33,159 nucleotides of DNA from Cudoniella acicularis. Lineage: Eukaryota > Ascomycota > Leotiomycetes > Helotiales > Helotiaceae. A program made the position numbers and the translations under genes. The notes beneath the pieces were generated by a model, which was not told where the DNA came from, made no database searches, and saw only the letters and a list, made by a program, of their open reading frames with translations. Below are positions 9,564 through 20,252 of this stretch, in pieces (position 1 is the first letter of the stretch; each line of letters begins with the position of its first letter). The stretch covers positions 1 through 33,159 of the forward strand of contig JAAMPI010000530.1 in NCBI GenBank assembly GCA_013054445.1, in the 5' to 3' direction.

Positions 9564-11531
9564 AGTGCACAGATGCAACCACCCGAGATGAGGGCTCTGT
9601 TTGTGCACTCATCATCCGATCGCCAGAGTAGCATGCATTTCGCGTCGAGTCCTTCGTGCTACTCGCTCCAGTGCATGGTGCCGCCACATATGTCACATCA
9701 TATAGTTGAAATTCAACTTCATTCTCCAAGGTGTTTGCTTCCCAAGCCCCTTGGAAAAGCATGGCGTTAAGGGCGGTGGGATGAAATCTGTATTGTGATT
9801 CGTAGTATCTCGCTCTATTTTGGGACACGCTGCGAATAAAAAGCTTACTGCTGGCATATAAACCCAACGAAGAGAGAAGTATATGCAGTGTAATGAAGCA
9901 GGTAACAAGGGATAGCACAATCTCGCAGGCCCTGATAATGCAAGTCTTGCATTACCATTTTGCATTAGCTCAAGGCCACAGCATCAGAACCCTGTACAAA
10001 TGGCGGAAGTAGCTGAGCAATTCGCAAGCTGCCGAAGACCCGAAGGATAGCTGCAAGTACCACAGGGGAGATTTCTATAACCCCGCATTCTATGCAAACG
10101 CATTGTTGGCATTGACCAATGCGATGCCACCGATGTTTTTGGAGCAAAAGGTCCTCGGCCTCGAGACTGCAGAATTGAAAGTGCAGAAGATCTTCCGACT
10201 TCAACGGTGCATTTGCAGCACACCGAAGCAAAGCTACATCACGCTTGTCAACTACTCAGGTACGGCATGCGGTCTGGCTGCTGGCGAGTTTCACGAGGTG
10301 GGGTCTTTCTCCATTGTGATATAGTGCCACTGGTGACTGGTAGAACAGGAGGTGTGCTCAGATGGCAGCCAATATAGGTATCTGGTTCCTCATGGTCATT
10401 GCTGCTGGAGGACTTGACGCGTCATTCGATTCTGGTCAGTCCCATATGGATGATTTATCAGTGGTATGCATTCCAAATACCAGAAATAACGCACCAAATC
10501 TTTCTTATTTGTTGTGTGTATACAACATCAGAATACCAGCTGCCGCAATGACTTCCAGCCAGGACTCAGGAGATTTTCGATGCAGGAACAAGTGCCCTGG
10601 ACTCCCGAGCGATCGGGAGGCTGCAGTAGTACCGGTGGTGAGGTCGTCGCCGTCTCTTCAAGATTGATGGCCTGCAGAATGCCTTGGGCCTTGTATTGTG
10701 CGACTCCACTCCAACAGAATCGAGGACACACCGGCATTGCTCAGGTTCTCCAAAGCCGGTCCCGGAAGTTGCTTCCTAGATAGCTTCCTAGGTACCCCTC
10801 GGATTCCCCTTTCTCTTCCCCTTTCCAGCAGTTACAACGGGTGCTTGCCAGCCTCGATGAAACATGAAACAAATGTACTTACCGGGCACCTAGCTATTCG
10901 CCGATGATGAAAGTGTCGTGACTACTTCCTCGTCTGTGAGTGGACGGAGATGGAATTTTGTTGAACCCCAGCAGCAATTTCTCAAATTCTGGTGGCAAAG
11001 GGAAGCCGTTAGTGCATGCAAAAGACAGTTTTGGGAGGCTCTTTCCTAAACTTCCTCTTACCGGGCTCCATCCACGCTCAACGCCCCCCTGAGAGGAAGC
11101 AGCGGAAGGTCCGGCAGAGCCAATTCCGGCGCTAGCCACCATTATCATTCCAATTCTTGCCAAGTCGCCTCGATCACAAGCAACTGCTCTTCTGTCTTTC
11201 CAACTTCATATACTTGCTCCTACAACCCACATTCTTTTGTTTCCTTTCGTTCAACCTTCCACTCGACACCGCTTCGACTCGTCGTTTCGGCTCTAAGGCG
11301 CGAACAGTCAAGGGCTAATCAGCAGCCCCCCAAGTCTCTATCACTCTTTTCGTGCTTCGAACCATCACACTCGTTTGTCCTCCCCGGACCCAGATTGAGA
11401 TTAATTCCACTGGTTCGAGTCTCTGTGAGTCCATCTACTTTCCTTTGTTTTCACATCTGCGGAGGAGACTGCCCTTTAGTTGCGAGTCCCCAGAGCCTCT
11501 TCTAAACGCGTCGATATATAGGTCAACAAAC
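9564..11531. other. Long intergenic region with no confident gene
   Basis: Several overlapping open frames of 65-100 codons occur on both strands (for example near 9965-10231 minus, 10362-10667 plus and 10894-11163 minus). None has a recognisable domain or supporting splice signals. A direct repeat GCTTCCTAG occurs twice near 10770-10790. From about 11165 to 11530 the sequence is pyrimidine-rich and AUG-poor, as expected for the promoter and 5' leader of the wall-protein gene that follows. Confidence 0.45.
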
Positions 11532-14500
11532 ATGAGAGACACGACTCTCAATGTTGGCATTGCGTCAATGGCCATCCTTTTGGGACTGTTGCCTACCATC
11601 CACGCTCTTCCCTCATGGCTTCAACCTCATGAGCGAGACGTGCAGGATAAGTTTGGGCCTCGTCAATACAGCGTATATGAGGGATATGGCGGAGCCTATG
11701 CCGGTAACTATGGAGGCTACACGTATGGCGGTTATGGACCTCAACCAACCGTCTCAAACGCGCCTAGCACGAGTGCCTCATCCACATCGCAAAATGCAGG
11801 TGAAGTTACGTCTATCTCCATCTCTGAGCAATCCAGTAAGTAAATGCCGATATCAGCCAAAGAATCGACGCTGACCAGTTGATCCATAGCCTCTACAACC
11901 ACGCCCAAGTTCAAGACTAAGTCCAAGTCCCCTAAGAAAGGTTCCACTACCACCGCACAAACCTCTGGTACTTCGGAAACTGTCTTGACTACTGGTACTT
12001 CACAACTTGTCTTGACCACTGGTGCTTCGAAACCTTCAGCTGTGCCCATTTCTTCATCCTCAGGGCCTGCTGAAACTCTCTCTGTGACTTCTGCGATGAA
12101 CCCAGATTCCTCCTCAGAGTCCCAAACCTATACTGCAGTCTCAACTGAGAGCACATTGGGGAGTGAAAGCAGCAGTACCCAGGCGTCGTCTCCGTCCTAT
12201 GATCCGACAACACTCAGCGCCAATTCCATCCCTGAGAGCTCAATACAATTTGACTCGTCCACTGCTACGGAATCGTCAACGAGTTTTGTTCTGCAAACAT
12301 CATCCACGGTAGATGGCACGGAGAGCACAAGCCAGATTACAGTAACTGCCTTTCCGTATGGCTCCTCACCGTCAACTCTTCAAACCACTGCCTCTTCGAT
12401 TGGCGGCCAAGTGACATCGACATCGATTGACTCGACGATTGCACCGTTCGGCTCATCGCCTTCTTCTGACTTGTCGTCCCCCATCAGCGAAGCAAGTTCC
12501 ACTTTGAGTAGCTCGGATACATATGCCTCTGGTTCGGAGACACTGCCTCCCCAAACTTCGTCAAGTATTGCTGGTGCAGTGACTACGGGGCCGATTGAAC
12601 CAACAACACCCTCGTACAGCTCGGAGTCCCCCGTGGAGACCTCTTCACATGTAGGCGGAGAGGTGACTTCATCCAGCGATTCTACTACGCCCTATGGTTC
12701 ATCACCAACATTACCAAGTCAAACTAAAAGCTCGGAGTCCCCCGCTTCACTTACCACAACACCTCCCACGAGTCCACAAGGTTGCCATCGAAACAATTGT
12801 TTCCGTCAAGTCATCGGTTCTTCAACGTTGGCTGCAGATTTCTGTGCAACGTATACCACCACTGTGAACACTGCAACGACTAGCCTTCCAGATTTTGTTT
12901 CGAAGTGCGATAACTCTCCGTCAGAAGTATCATCAGCTTGCTCTTGTCTAGCGACAGAATTTACCATCACCACTACAAGTGAAAGCACCGAGACACCGGT
13001 ATACGTGACGACCACCACAGATCCAGAGAGTTTCTCTTTTTCCGTACCAACAACCTCAATCAGCAATCTAGAGACTTTCCCTACGGTCATCCAAACATCG
13101 TCAACAAGCAATTTGGAAACTTTGCCCACGGTTGTTACAACGACTTCGAGCAACCCTGAGGCATTGTCAACAGCGGCCGTAAGCAGTTCAACTATTCTTG
13201 GTACCGGGTCATCTGGAATCCTTCCATCTCAGTCTAGCTCAAGTCCATATTCCAATGCCACATCCAGTTTCGATTCCACGATCAGCGCATCTGGAACTGA
13301 GCCATCAGCAGGATTCAGTAGCTCGTCACCAACAAGCTCTGCCCCATACCAAGTTTCTAATTCCTCTCTGATCGTTGGTCCCACAGGCACTGGGGTGTCC
13401 TTCTCATCGACAGGAGGAGTGCAGACCACATTGTCGACACCTACTGTCCCAGCATTGGGGAGCTCTTCCACGCCATACCCGATTTCAAACTCGAGTAGTA
13501 ACTATGTTGGTCCCACCGGAACAGGTCACAAGTCTCGTTCTCATCAGTCAACAATTCATCGAACTTCTCCCGGCACTAGGACATCTTCGGCTTCAAGCAT
13601 GTCCCTTTATCCTGCAGGGAACTCGTCACTACCACAGGGAACTGGAACTTCTTCATCGATTATTTTGGTTCCCTCCACCATTATTCAATTGACTACCGGT
13701 GCATCTAGTGTTTCCGGCATCATCTCGTCGGCTAGCGAGACGAGTACGTCGCCCTATCCAACGGGCAATTCAACCTCTTTACCGAGTGGAACTGCTATCT
13801 CAAGCTCATCTGTTTCCGATGGCATATCATCTTCATCTGTAGTTAGTACAGCGCCATATGCCTTGTCAAACTCCAGTGCTGTGATATCCGGTACTGGCAC
13901 TGGTGTTTACCCAAGTTCAACAGTCTCCGCAGCAATTTCCACTTCTTCTGCACCGGCCACAGCACCGTATATCATATCGAACTCGACAGTTATTGTATTT
14001 CCAACTGGCAGTGGATTTTCAGTCTCGACCGTATCTGGCGGCGTCTCCTCAACAGCAAGCAGTGGATTTTCTCTTCCTTCCATCACGAAAAATTCGACCC
14101 GGACTCGCTCCCAGAGCCGAACCCGAACTCGTTCCAAGATTGGCCTTTCGACTTACACGCCTGGTGCATCAGCAGGCCTCACTTCAGTAACAGCTGGATC
14201 ATCCACTGTGCCGTACCCAACATTTAATTCCTCATTGGCTGTTCTTCCAACCGGTACGGGTGCTTCCACTATCAGACCTTCGACTACAGGGTTTTCAAGC
14301 GTTTCTGGCAGTATTGTTTCAACCACTGGTTCTTCGAGTGCTGCATACCCAACGGGATCAAATACAACGTCTGTAGTGGGACCCACTGCCACCGGAAGTA
14401 ATCCTTCATCAACTTCAGATAATAGCGGCGTCGTCACTTCGCAGTCATCTCTTCCGTATTCTTCTGCCAACATTACAACTTTTGTTGCCCCGACTGGAAC

Positions 14501-15376
14501 TGGACAACTCCCGTCAAGCTCAGATCCCGGTGTTTCATCATCCGCACCTTTCGCAACTTTGAATGCCACTACTTCAGTTACTGGTCCAACAGGAATTGGC
14601 GGTTCAACTACATCTTCCATTTCAGGCAGTACCAGCGAGACAAGCCATTCTGGGGTTCCGGTATCATCCACAACGCACCTTTCGACAACTTCAAGTGTAG
14701 AACCCGTCACCACCTCATGCACTCTTGAGCACGGCTATCGTCAACCAAGCGGCACTGAATCTTCGACTTCATTGATTCTTACATCAACTTTAGCGACAGA
14801 TGGTTTGTAAATGCAAGCTTCGAGAAGTCAATCAATGCTGACATTTTTTTAGACCACTTGACGACAACTATCCGGTCCACTCTTCATGTAACTAAGAGTG
14901 TTACTCAGACTTTCGTTACATCCACAGGTCTGGCGCCTCTAAGCAGCTCTATTGCTGGAAACTCTTCCATCGCCACCTCATCATCGTTGAGTAGTTTCTC
15001 TTATGATCCTTCATCGTTTTCGTCGTTTGTCACCTCGAAGTCTGCAAACTCCGGTGCAGAGACATCGCTTGGATCGAGCCCCTCGTATGATCCTTCATCG
15101 GCTTCGTCGTTTGCAACATCAACATCTGCAAATTCCGGTGCAGAGAGTTCCGTCATTTCCAATCCACAGTCTCCGCCAACATATTACACCCCTCCGCCAC
15201 CTGTGTATAACCCATACCCCACCGCATACCCAAAGTTCGGGTCTCACCGCGCCAAGCACCACGAAGACGAACACCACGAAGGCAACGGCCGCGATCGCCA
15301 TGGTGATAGTCGTTCCTGGTCTTTTGAAGGCTTAGAGGATCCTGAAGAGTTCGTCGAGGAAAAGTCCAGGGAGTAA
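11532..15376 (+). CDS. Secreted Ser/Thr-rich mucin-like cell-wall protein
   Basis: Three exons (11532-11835, 11890-14802, 14853-15376) give 3741 nt, or 1246 residues. A signal peptide (about residues 1-25, hydrophobic core MAILLGLLPTIHA, cleavage before LPSW) is followed by a Gly/Tyr-rich stretch (YEGYGGAYAGNYGGYTYGGY). A very long Ser/Thr/Pro domain, expected to be heavily O-mannosylated, comes next. Residues about 400-454 form a six-Cys module (C-x4-C-x14-C-x20-C-x10-C-x-C) of a kind common in fungal surface proteins. Then come about ten repeats with a sequon and PTGTG. Two near-identical SYDPSS..SSF copies and a Pro/Tyr-rich then His/Asp/Glu-rich charged tail close the protein. No C-terminal hydrophobic GPI signal is present, so it is secreted or wall-trapped by other means. 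Basic patches (STRTRSQSRTRTRSK) interrupt the repeats. Adhesion or wall structure is an inference from composition. Confidence 0.85.
12783..12947 (+). other. Six-cysteine module within the mucin-like protein
   Basis: CHRNNCFRQ begins a compact stretch with Cys at relative positions 1, 6, 21, 42, 53 and 55, ending in SACSCLAT. Apart from one late Cys (TTSCTLEHGY), the rest of the protein is nearly free of cysteine. Similar C-x4-C ... C-S-C modules recur in fungal Ser/Thr-rich surface proteins. Disulphide folding is inferred. Confidence 0.6.
13340..14620 (+). repeat. About ten degenerate coding repeats with sequon plus PTGTG
   Basis: The repeat unit, about 30-45 codons, follows the pattern [A/T/S]PY-xxx-N-S-[S/T]-xxx-[G/V]PTGTG followed by Ser/Thr spacer. 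Clear copies carry YQVSNSSLIVGPTGTG, YPISNSSSNYVGPTGTG, YPAGNSSLPQGTGT, YPTGNSTSLPSGT, YALSNSSAVISGTGTG, YIISNSTVIVFPTGSG, YPTFNSSLAVLPTGTG, YPTGSNTTSVVGPTATG, YSSANITTFVAPTGTG and FATLNATTSVTGPTGIG. Every copy keeps an N-x-S/T sequon. DNA identity between copies is modest, so the array is old. Confidence 0.75.
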
Positions 15377-16022
15377 TCCGCAATTGAAGGTTTTGACACC
15401 AACATCTTCGTTGTCGAATTCGGCATACAATTTTGTTGAAGGACATACAGATATGTTCTGTTTTTGAAAGGCATTTGTTTCCTATGTTCACCAAATTGCT
15501 GCATCAGCAGCTGATACTTTTATATCTGTTTGGAGGAATAAAAACGAGATGAGAGGATAAAATTGAGTTGAGAAATATGGGATTAATGATTGCAAACGAT
15601 AAATAAATAGACTCAATTCTCAATGAATCATGCGCGTGATTGACGCAAGATTTGATGCTTTCTGGTTGATTGTGAGGTGACCTTGCAACAGCAGGATTAG
15701 CATTGCTAAACCGTCAACCTGGATTTCGTTGGGGGATCCCAGAATATTCCTAAGATAGAATTACAGTGCCGAGGACATTCAATCTACATCCACCTCCATG
15801 ACTCACCGTCTCACTAGTTGAAGCGTTTTCACCTTTTCTAAGAGTCGTGGAACCGCACATTTTGGATGTAGACCACCCTTAATGTCTTTTTAAGACCAGA
15901 AACTAACTATATACGGTTTGCAACTATTTGGTGGAGACTACCCCCAAGCTATGGCACCCAAAAGGTTTCCATGTTTTTCTTTGCAATTCGAATTTTTCGC
16001 CCACCTCTTTCTTCAATTCGTG
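15377..16022. other. Intergenic region between convergent 3' ends
   Basis: This contains the 3' UTR of the mucin-like gene (plus) and the 3' flank of the kinase pseudogene (minus). It is AT-rich, with no open frame or structure I can interpret. Confidence 0.45.
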
Positions 16023-17240
16023 TCATAACGTAGAGATCTTATCTCGTAGCTCGTTGTTGCCTCTCTCGATTAGGCTGTGCTGCATCTGAAATTCTTTCCG
16101 AATGTCCTCGTCATGTATGTTTCGATAGAGTATATGTTCGTCTTCGGTGATGGATCTTGATTTGACTTGCGGCATGGCTGGGCCGGATTTGATGAGATTG
16201 AACAAGCTGAGATGAAGTTTCCCACGTATAGCACTTGTAACAAGAACGGCGACCAGCATGGTAGAAAACAGTCCGATATAGCCGAACAAAGTACGACGTA
16301 TGAGTTAGTGGATGGGAAGGTTTGTAAATTGAAAGGTGATGTCAATCACTGCAAGTCGCCGTCTTCCCGTAGGATGAACTAGCTTGTGGAGCTGAAGAAA
16401 GCAGGCCAACTTACGCATGTCTCGAGAAAACCCCTCCGCGCTATTATACCCACCCTTCCAGCATTTCTCAATGACAAGGCGCACACCAACAGCAATAAGT
16501 GCCAAATCTGGAAAGATTTGCTTGGCGAAGAAGTCGCGAATTTCGCTGTCGGTTTTGTCCTGATAGAGCTGCTGGCAAATAGTGATCTCGAACAGAACTG
16601 TTCCGAGCGCAAAGAGATTATCCTTTTCCGTAAGTTGTAATCCTAATTGTGTTATAACTGCTGGTTTGGTATAACGAGCCGGTGGGTGCTCGAGGCATTC
16701 ATAGCCATCAATCCTGGATCCTCCAAAATCAGCCAGCGCTCATGTAAGATTACCATCATTCTGGACAAGAGAGTTATGGCTGCCGAGATCGCCGTGGATA
16801 ATTCCCTTCGAGTGTATATCTAACCGCCTCGGTCGCCTGGACGAGCCACCTAGCGATATATTTCATCAGCGCTGAATGCAAGCTTGAGATTATGACAGCT
16901 TACTTCGTCTTATCTGCGTAATCAGGAAACTGCTGGCGGGAAAGCATCTGGCTGCAAGTGTTCCCGCCGGATTATATTGCAACAATAGTCCCACCATCAC
17001 TCGCTCTGAAGAAACAACTTTTGATTCTCCGTGGTATCTTAGAATGTAGGGGTGGCGCCCGAGTCGTTCGTACACTCTCTTTCTCTGACAAAGTGATCGT
17101 GGGCACCATCAGACGACACCTTAACAACAAGCTCTGCGCCTGCTATTAAAGCAACTTGGGCAAACGCCCCCTTTGCTATACCTTGAATCTGTTCGAAAGT
17201 TAATTTATCGAAGTTGATTACCGGATAATTTATAGTGTTA
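16023..17240 (-). pseudogene. Protein-kinase pseudogene with C-terminal membrane segment
   Basis: Read from about 17240 downward, the pieces follow a eukaryotic protein kinase. The glycine-loop and VAIK-like region is LTFEQIQGIAKGAFAQVALI then AELVVKV. Next come ERLGRHPYILRYHGE, ARWLVQATEAV, and the catalytic loop HSKGIIHGDLGSHNSLVQ (HGDL in place of HRDL). The DFG motif is in ALADFGGSRIDG, and the C-lobe contains TEKDNLFALGTVLFEITICQ. A consensus intron near 16347-16416 leads to a tail with a membrane span (YIGLFSTMLVAVLVTSAI) and a charged end. Lesions seen are a frameshift near 17077 (RERE / VYERLG), a frameshift near 16820-16830 (EAVRY / IHSKG), a TGA at 16740-16742, and a TAA at 16305-16307 before the membrane segment. 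No start codon was found at the N-terminus. The class resembles fungal-specific kinases; substrate is unknown. Confidence 0.75.
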
Positions 17241-17402
17241 AAATAGATATTACTACTTTATAATATTATGACGTGGTTGGCTTGCCTGCGGACTGGCGGC
17301 CAGTCACGTGGCTTAGGTGGCTCTAGAGCCCCAGGATAATAGCGGTGGGGATCTTGTCTCAGTTTTCAGACGCTCCTATAAAATTACCGAAGTCCGTAGT
17401 TG

Positions 17403-17503
17403 CAACCAATAAGAGTAAGCTTACTAGGGTAAAAGCTCAGTCACGAGATCACGATAGTCTGTGGCTCTTTGACTGTTTCCTCCCTACGCTCTCTTATTGG
17501 TTG
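17403..17503. repeat. 13-bp inverted repeat with CCAAT boxes facing each other
   Basis: CAACCAATAAGAG (17403-17415) and its exact reverse complement CTCTTATTGGTTG (17491-17503) enclose 75 bases. This could be the ends of a small decayed MITE-like element or a pair of CCAAT boxes. I saw no clear target-site duplication. Confidence 0.4.
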
Positions 17504-17720
17504 ACTATGTTACAATAGCCTGTGCAGAGTAAAGTCACGGTAACGCGCCAAAGAGCGTCTGATTTATGAGATAATAGAGATTGGCGATTCTGTAATTTGT
17601 GGATCGCAGGATACCTTCTCTCAAGCAAGCTTGAGGCGAAGGCGTACGATTTATTACATATTAAGGGGTGGCATATTCCTCTTCCAGCGAGATGTTGGAT
17701 TTGTAATATTCGATATATCT

Positions 17721-17770
17721 CAGCCTCCAACAGTCTCCAATAGCCTCCAGCAGCCTCCAACACTCTCCCA
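17721..17770. repeat. 10-bp tandem repeat, five copies
   Basis: Five consecutive decamers match CAGCCTCCAA with one to three changes each (CAGCCTCCAA, CAGTCTCCAA, TAGCCTCCAG, CAGCCTCCAA, CACTCTCCCA). This is a short minisatellite in non-coding sequence. Confidence 0.75.
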
Positions 17771-18166
17771 AGCCGCCAATTAGATCTTTTTGGACGGGGG
17801 AGGAGGGGGAGGAGGTTCCAACCATTATTGTGTCTAGGCTCGAGAATAAAGCAATCCAGAGACCTGTGGGCTGGCGTTGGAATGATCGATGTTCACCATG
17901 TTTAGCATGCTGCTGACCCATGACCTGCAGATCGATTCGGAGACCTGTGGACGCAAATATACCCCGCACTCTGTCTGTACTTTTCACCTAATACAGCACC
18001 CGAAAAATGATAAATTCTACCTGCTTGAATCGCGGCCATTCAGAATTCGCGAGACGACCTCAAGTGGTGCCGCATCAACTTTATGTTTTCTTTCTTGGTC
18101 TTAGTTGTCAGGTGAGCAGCGCGTGAATTTGACACTCCAGAAGGAAGCGTGATAACGAACAATGCA

Positions 18167-18172
18167 TATAAA
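18167..18172 (+). promoter_or_regulatory. Candidate TATA box
   Basis: TATAAA lies about 215 bp upstream of the ATG at 18385 and is followed by a pyrimidine-rich leader, the usual arrangement in filamentous ascomycetes. Confidence 0.35.
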
Positions 18173-18384
18173 CAGCAGCTGCAGAACGAGGCAATCTCTA
18201 CTCCACTCAGCATTCCTTCTCTCCTCTATCAGCGAACCACAGATCTTCCTCCTTCTGATCAATAGGGCGTCTGCCTCCCCTCCCATGCCCCTCCCTCGTC
18301 CCTCCCTCATCCCCGCCTTCTCCCCAGCAATTAGTCTCTGAGAATACCACCCAATCACCCAAAGAGCCGTCTGCGTATTTGACT

Positions 18385-19953
18385 ATGGGTCAACCGGCGT
18401 TCACGACAATGCGCCAACCTGCCGCTCCCTCAGATTCTAATACCGATCGGGTATCGGTAGGGGATTCCACAGCGTCGACGCATCCCCATGGCTACTCTGA
18501 GGCCATCAACGGCACCACTGCACCCTGGTGGGTACAACTAGAAGCAGCTCAAAGGGGTTATCGGCCGGTGCAACATATCAATCCAGAGAACGACTTTGAG
18601 CCCGGCCTTCCGTATCTACCCCCAGTTAAGAATTTTTTTCAGCTTAGACCAATTTTTGAAGGAAATCAAATGACTAGTCCAGTTGATGATGTACCTCAAG
18701 CTGGTCAATTGAAACGAAAAGCTGCATTCTGCGGAAAAGATGCCCAGCAAGATACCCCAGATACGAAGAGAGCTAAAGTGGAGATCGATGTAGGTCACAA
18801 GCAAATCTTTGAGCCCAGAACACTTCCACTAACAGAAATCAGCAGCATCAGGACTTAACATTTTGCCGCACATCTACTTCAACCCTTATTCTCTTTCCAG
18901 ATTTGCGTCACTCTGCTCTCATTTCACGGGGATCTACGTCTCCCAACGGAGCGAATCTTCAACCGCCCCTATCAAACACCAATCTCCACTCCCAAGCATT
19001 AGTTTTAGCAGAAACCATCCCCGTGGATTTTAACAGCGGATCGAGCTCAGCTACCAAAAAACGTGCTCTCCTCGCCGAAAACTCTGCGGCATATCGCATA
19101 AGATCGAAAGAGAGAGAGCAAGGGGGTCAGGGAGTGGTACAGGAGCACTCTCCAGCGGCGCAGAGAGATATGACGGCGCGAACCGATTGCAACCGCCCTG
19201 CGCTAGGTGGGAAGCTCGGTGTTGAGAGCCTTAGTCCATCGGCATTGCTTACACTTGCTTACACTGCTACGGCAAACACGGGGAGCCAGGAACCCAAAGA
19301 AAAGGAGCTTAGGAGAATGGACATACTATCTATGCTCAACCAGGCCGCAAGTCCTGCTTCCCCCCCCCAAGCCAGCGGCATCAACCTCATCAAGCAAGCC
19401 ACAAAGACCTCGCCCTTCTTCAAGTCGATCACACTCCTCCAAAACCTCAAGCACCTCCACGGAGACACGAGCAAAAGAGAAGCGAAAACCATCCACATCC
19501 CCGCCCTCGGGGCCTCTGCCAACAGCTTTTGACGGAGGTCAGGATTCTACAGCGCCCCCCCTCGATAATAGAATCCTTTTGTCTCCCTTGCCAAAGCCAC
19601 CAACACGCGGCCCATCTAGTCCATATTTTGTTTCATTATCAAAACGCAACCTTCTTTGCGAAAGATCAAATCTTCGAACGTCACTAAGCCCAGAAATCCA
19701 CTCCCAGACGTCTACTTCATCGGCAGCTGGAGAGAACCCAATCTCCGAAGATGAGGATCCTACCCCATCTTCGCACTACCCTCTCTTGTATAAGCGTGCT
19801 GATGGCAGCTTTGTAAAAAGAGAAGCTGTGTCTCCTCACAGCGTGCTCTTAATTAGTAGTAAGCTTCATTTCGTTACTCAAGAAGAACGAGTTTAACGGA
19901 ATTCAGGATCGGACTCGGCAACTGGAGTGATGCCGAGGATAAATAGAAGCTGA
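18385..19953 (+). CDS. Ser/Pro-rich, probably nuclear protein of unknown function (one homopolymer frameshift)
   Basis: The proposed exons are 18385-18793, 18901-19858 and 19907-19953. With one base removed from the C9 run at 19360-19368 they sum to 1413 nt (470 residues) and stay open throughout. The frame change joins MDILSMLNQAASPAS to KPAASTSSSKPQRPRPS. The first intron has a weak donor (GTCACA) chosen only because its phase fits. The last intron is canonical (GTAAGC donor, TTTAACGG branch, CAG acceptor). The N-terminal part contains APWWVQLEAAQRGYRPVQ. A possible bipartite nuclear signal follows (KRK at the start, KRAK about 20 residues on). The C-terminal half is Ser/Pro/Lys-rich and disordered, ending in an acidic-aromatic block (YPLLYKRADGSFVKRE). 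I do not recognise the family. The C9 run may be a base-call error. Confidence 0.55.
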
Positions 19954-20252
19954 TGCAGAGGTGAAATAGTCGTATGAGATCACGCAGTGTGCCTGCTTCT
20001 GGATGCTTTGTCAGAAAAGAATGTGAGTATGAAGAACGTGGCCATCAGCTGTATAATTAATATCAGTAGCCCTATAGACTGCATTGTAAATGAAGAGGCT
20101 CATCCCGTACTCGCCTTGGTCGTGGTAATTGCTGTACTAAATCCGATGTATAAAATGACGTGCCTGCTGCAAGGGGTCACAGCTTGTGCCAGCCTCGGCA
20201 CTTTCTCAAGCCTTCGTAGTCTGTCACGACAACAAAAAACAAAAAGGCCAAG

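Larger units (their letters stand above)
17241..18384. other. Intergenic region with small repeats and a TATA box
   Basis: There is no supported gene. An AT-rich block (17220-17275) marks the start of the former kinase gene. A 13-bp inverted repeat and a 10-bp tandem repeat are listed separately. TATAAA at 18167-18172 is about 215 bp before the next start codon. It is followed by pyrimidine-rich leader sequence (about 18185-18350), consistent with the promoter and 5' UTR of the downstream gene. Confidence 0.45.

Noticed and set aside
9332..9918. Overlapping minus-strand open frames over the 3' end of the RRT8-like gene.
   Set aside because: They are antisense to the last exons and 3' flank, with no recognisable domain or splice signals.
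10362..10783. Plus-strand frames with a hydrophobic start (MAANIGIWFLMVIAAGGLD) suggested a small secreted protein.
   Set aside because: The hydrophobic stretch is short, the following sequence is compositionally random, and no intron or homologous motif supports a gene.
14153..14722. A 189-codon minus-strand frame opposite the mucin repeats.
   Set aside because: It is a mirror of the Ser/Thr-rich codon bias on the plus strand (Val/Glu/Gly-rich), not an independent gene.
11985..14810. The long plus-strand frame looked like a stand-alone gene of 941 codons.
   Set aside because: It has no ATG or signal peptide at its start and is bounded by good introns that join it in phase to exons on both sides; it is the middle exon of the mucin-like gene.
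17494..17987. Minus-strand frames containing WRLLEA repeats looked like a repeat protein.
   Set aside because: The repetition is only the translation of the 10-bp tandem repeat; no start, splice signals or domain were found.
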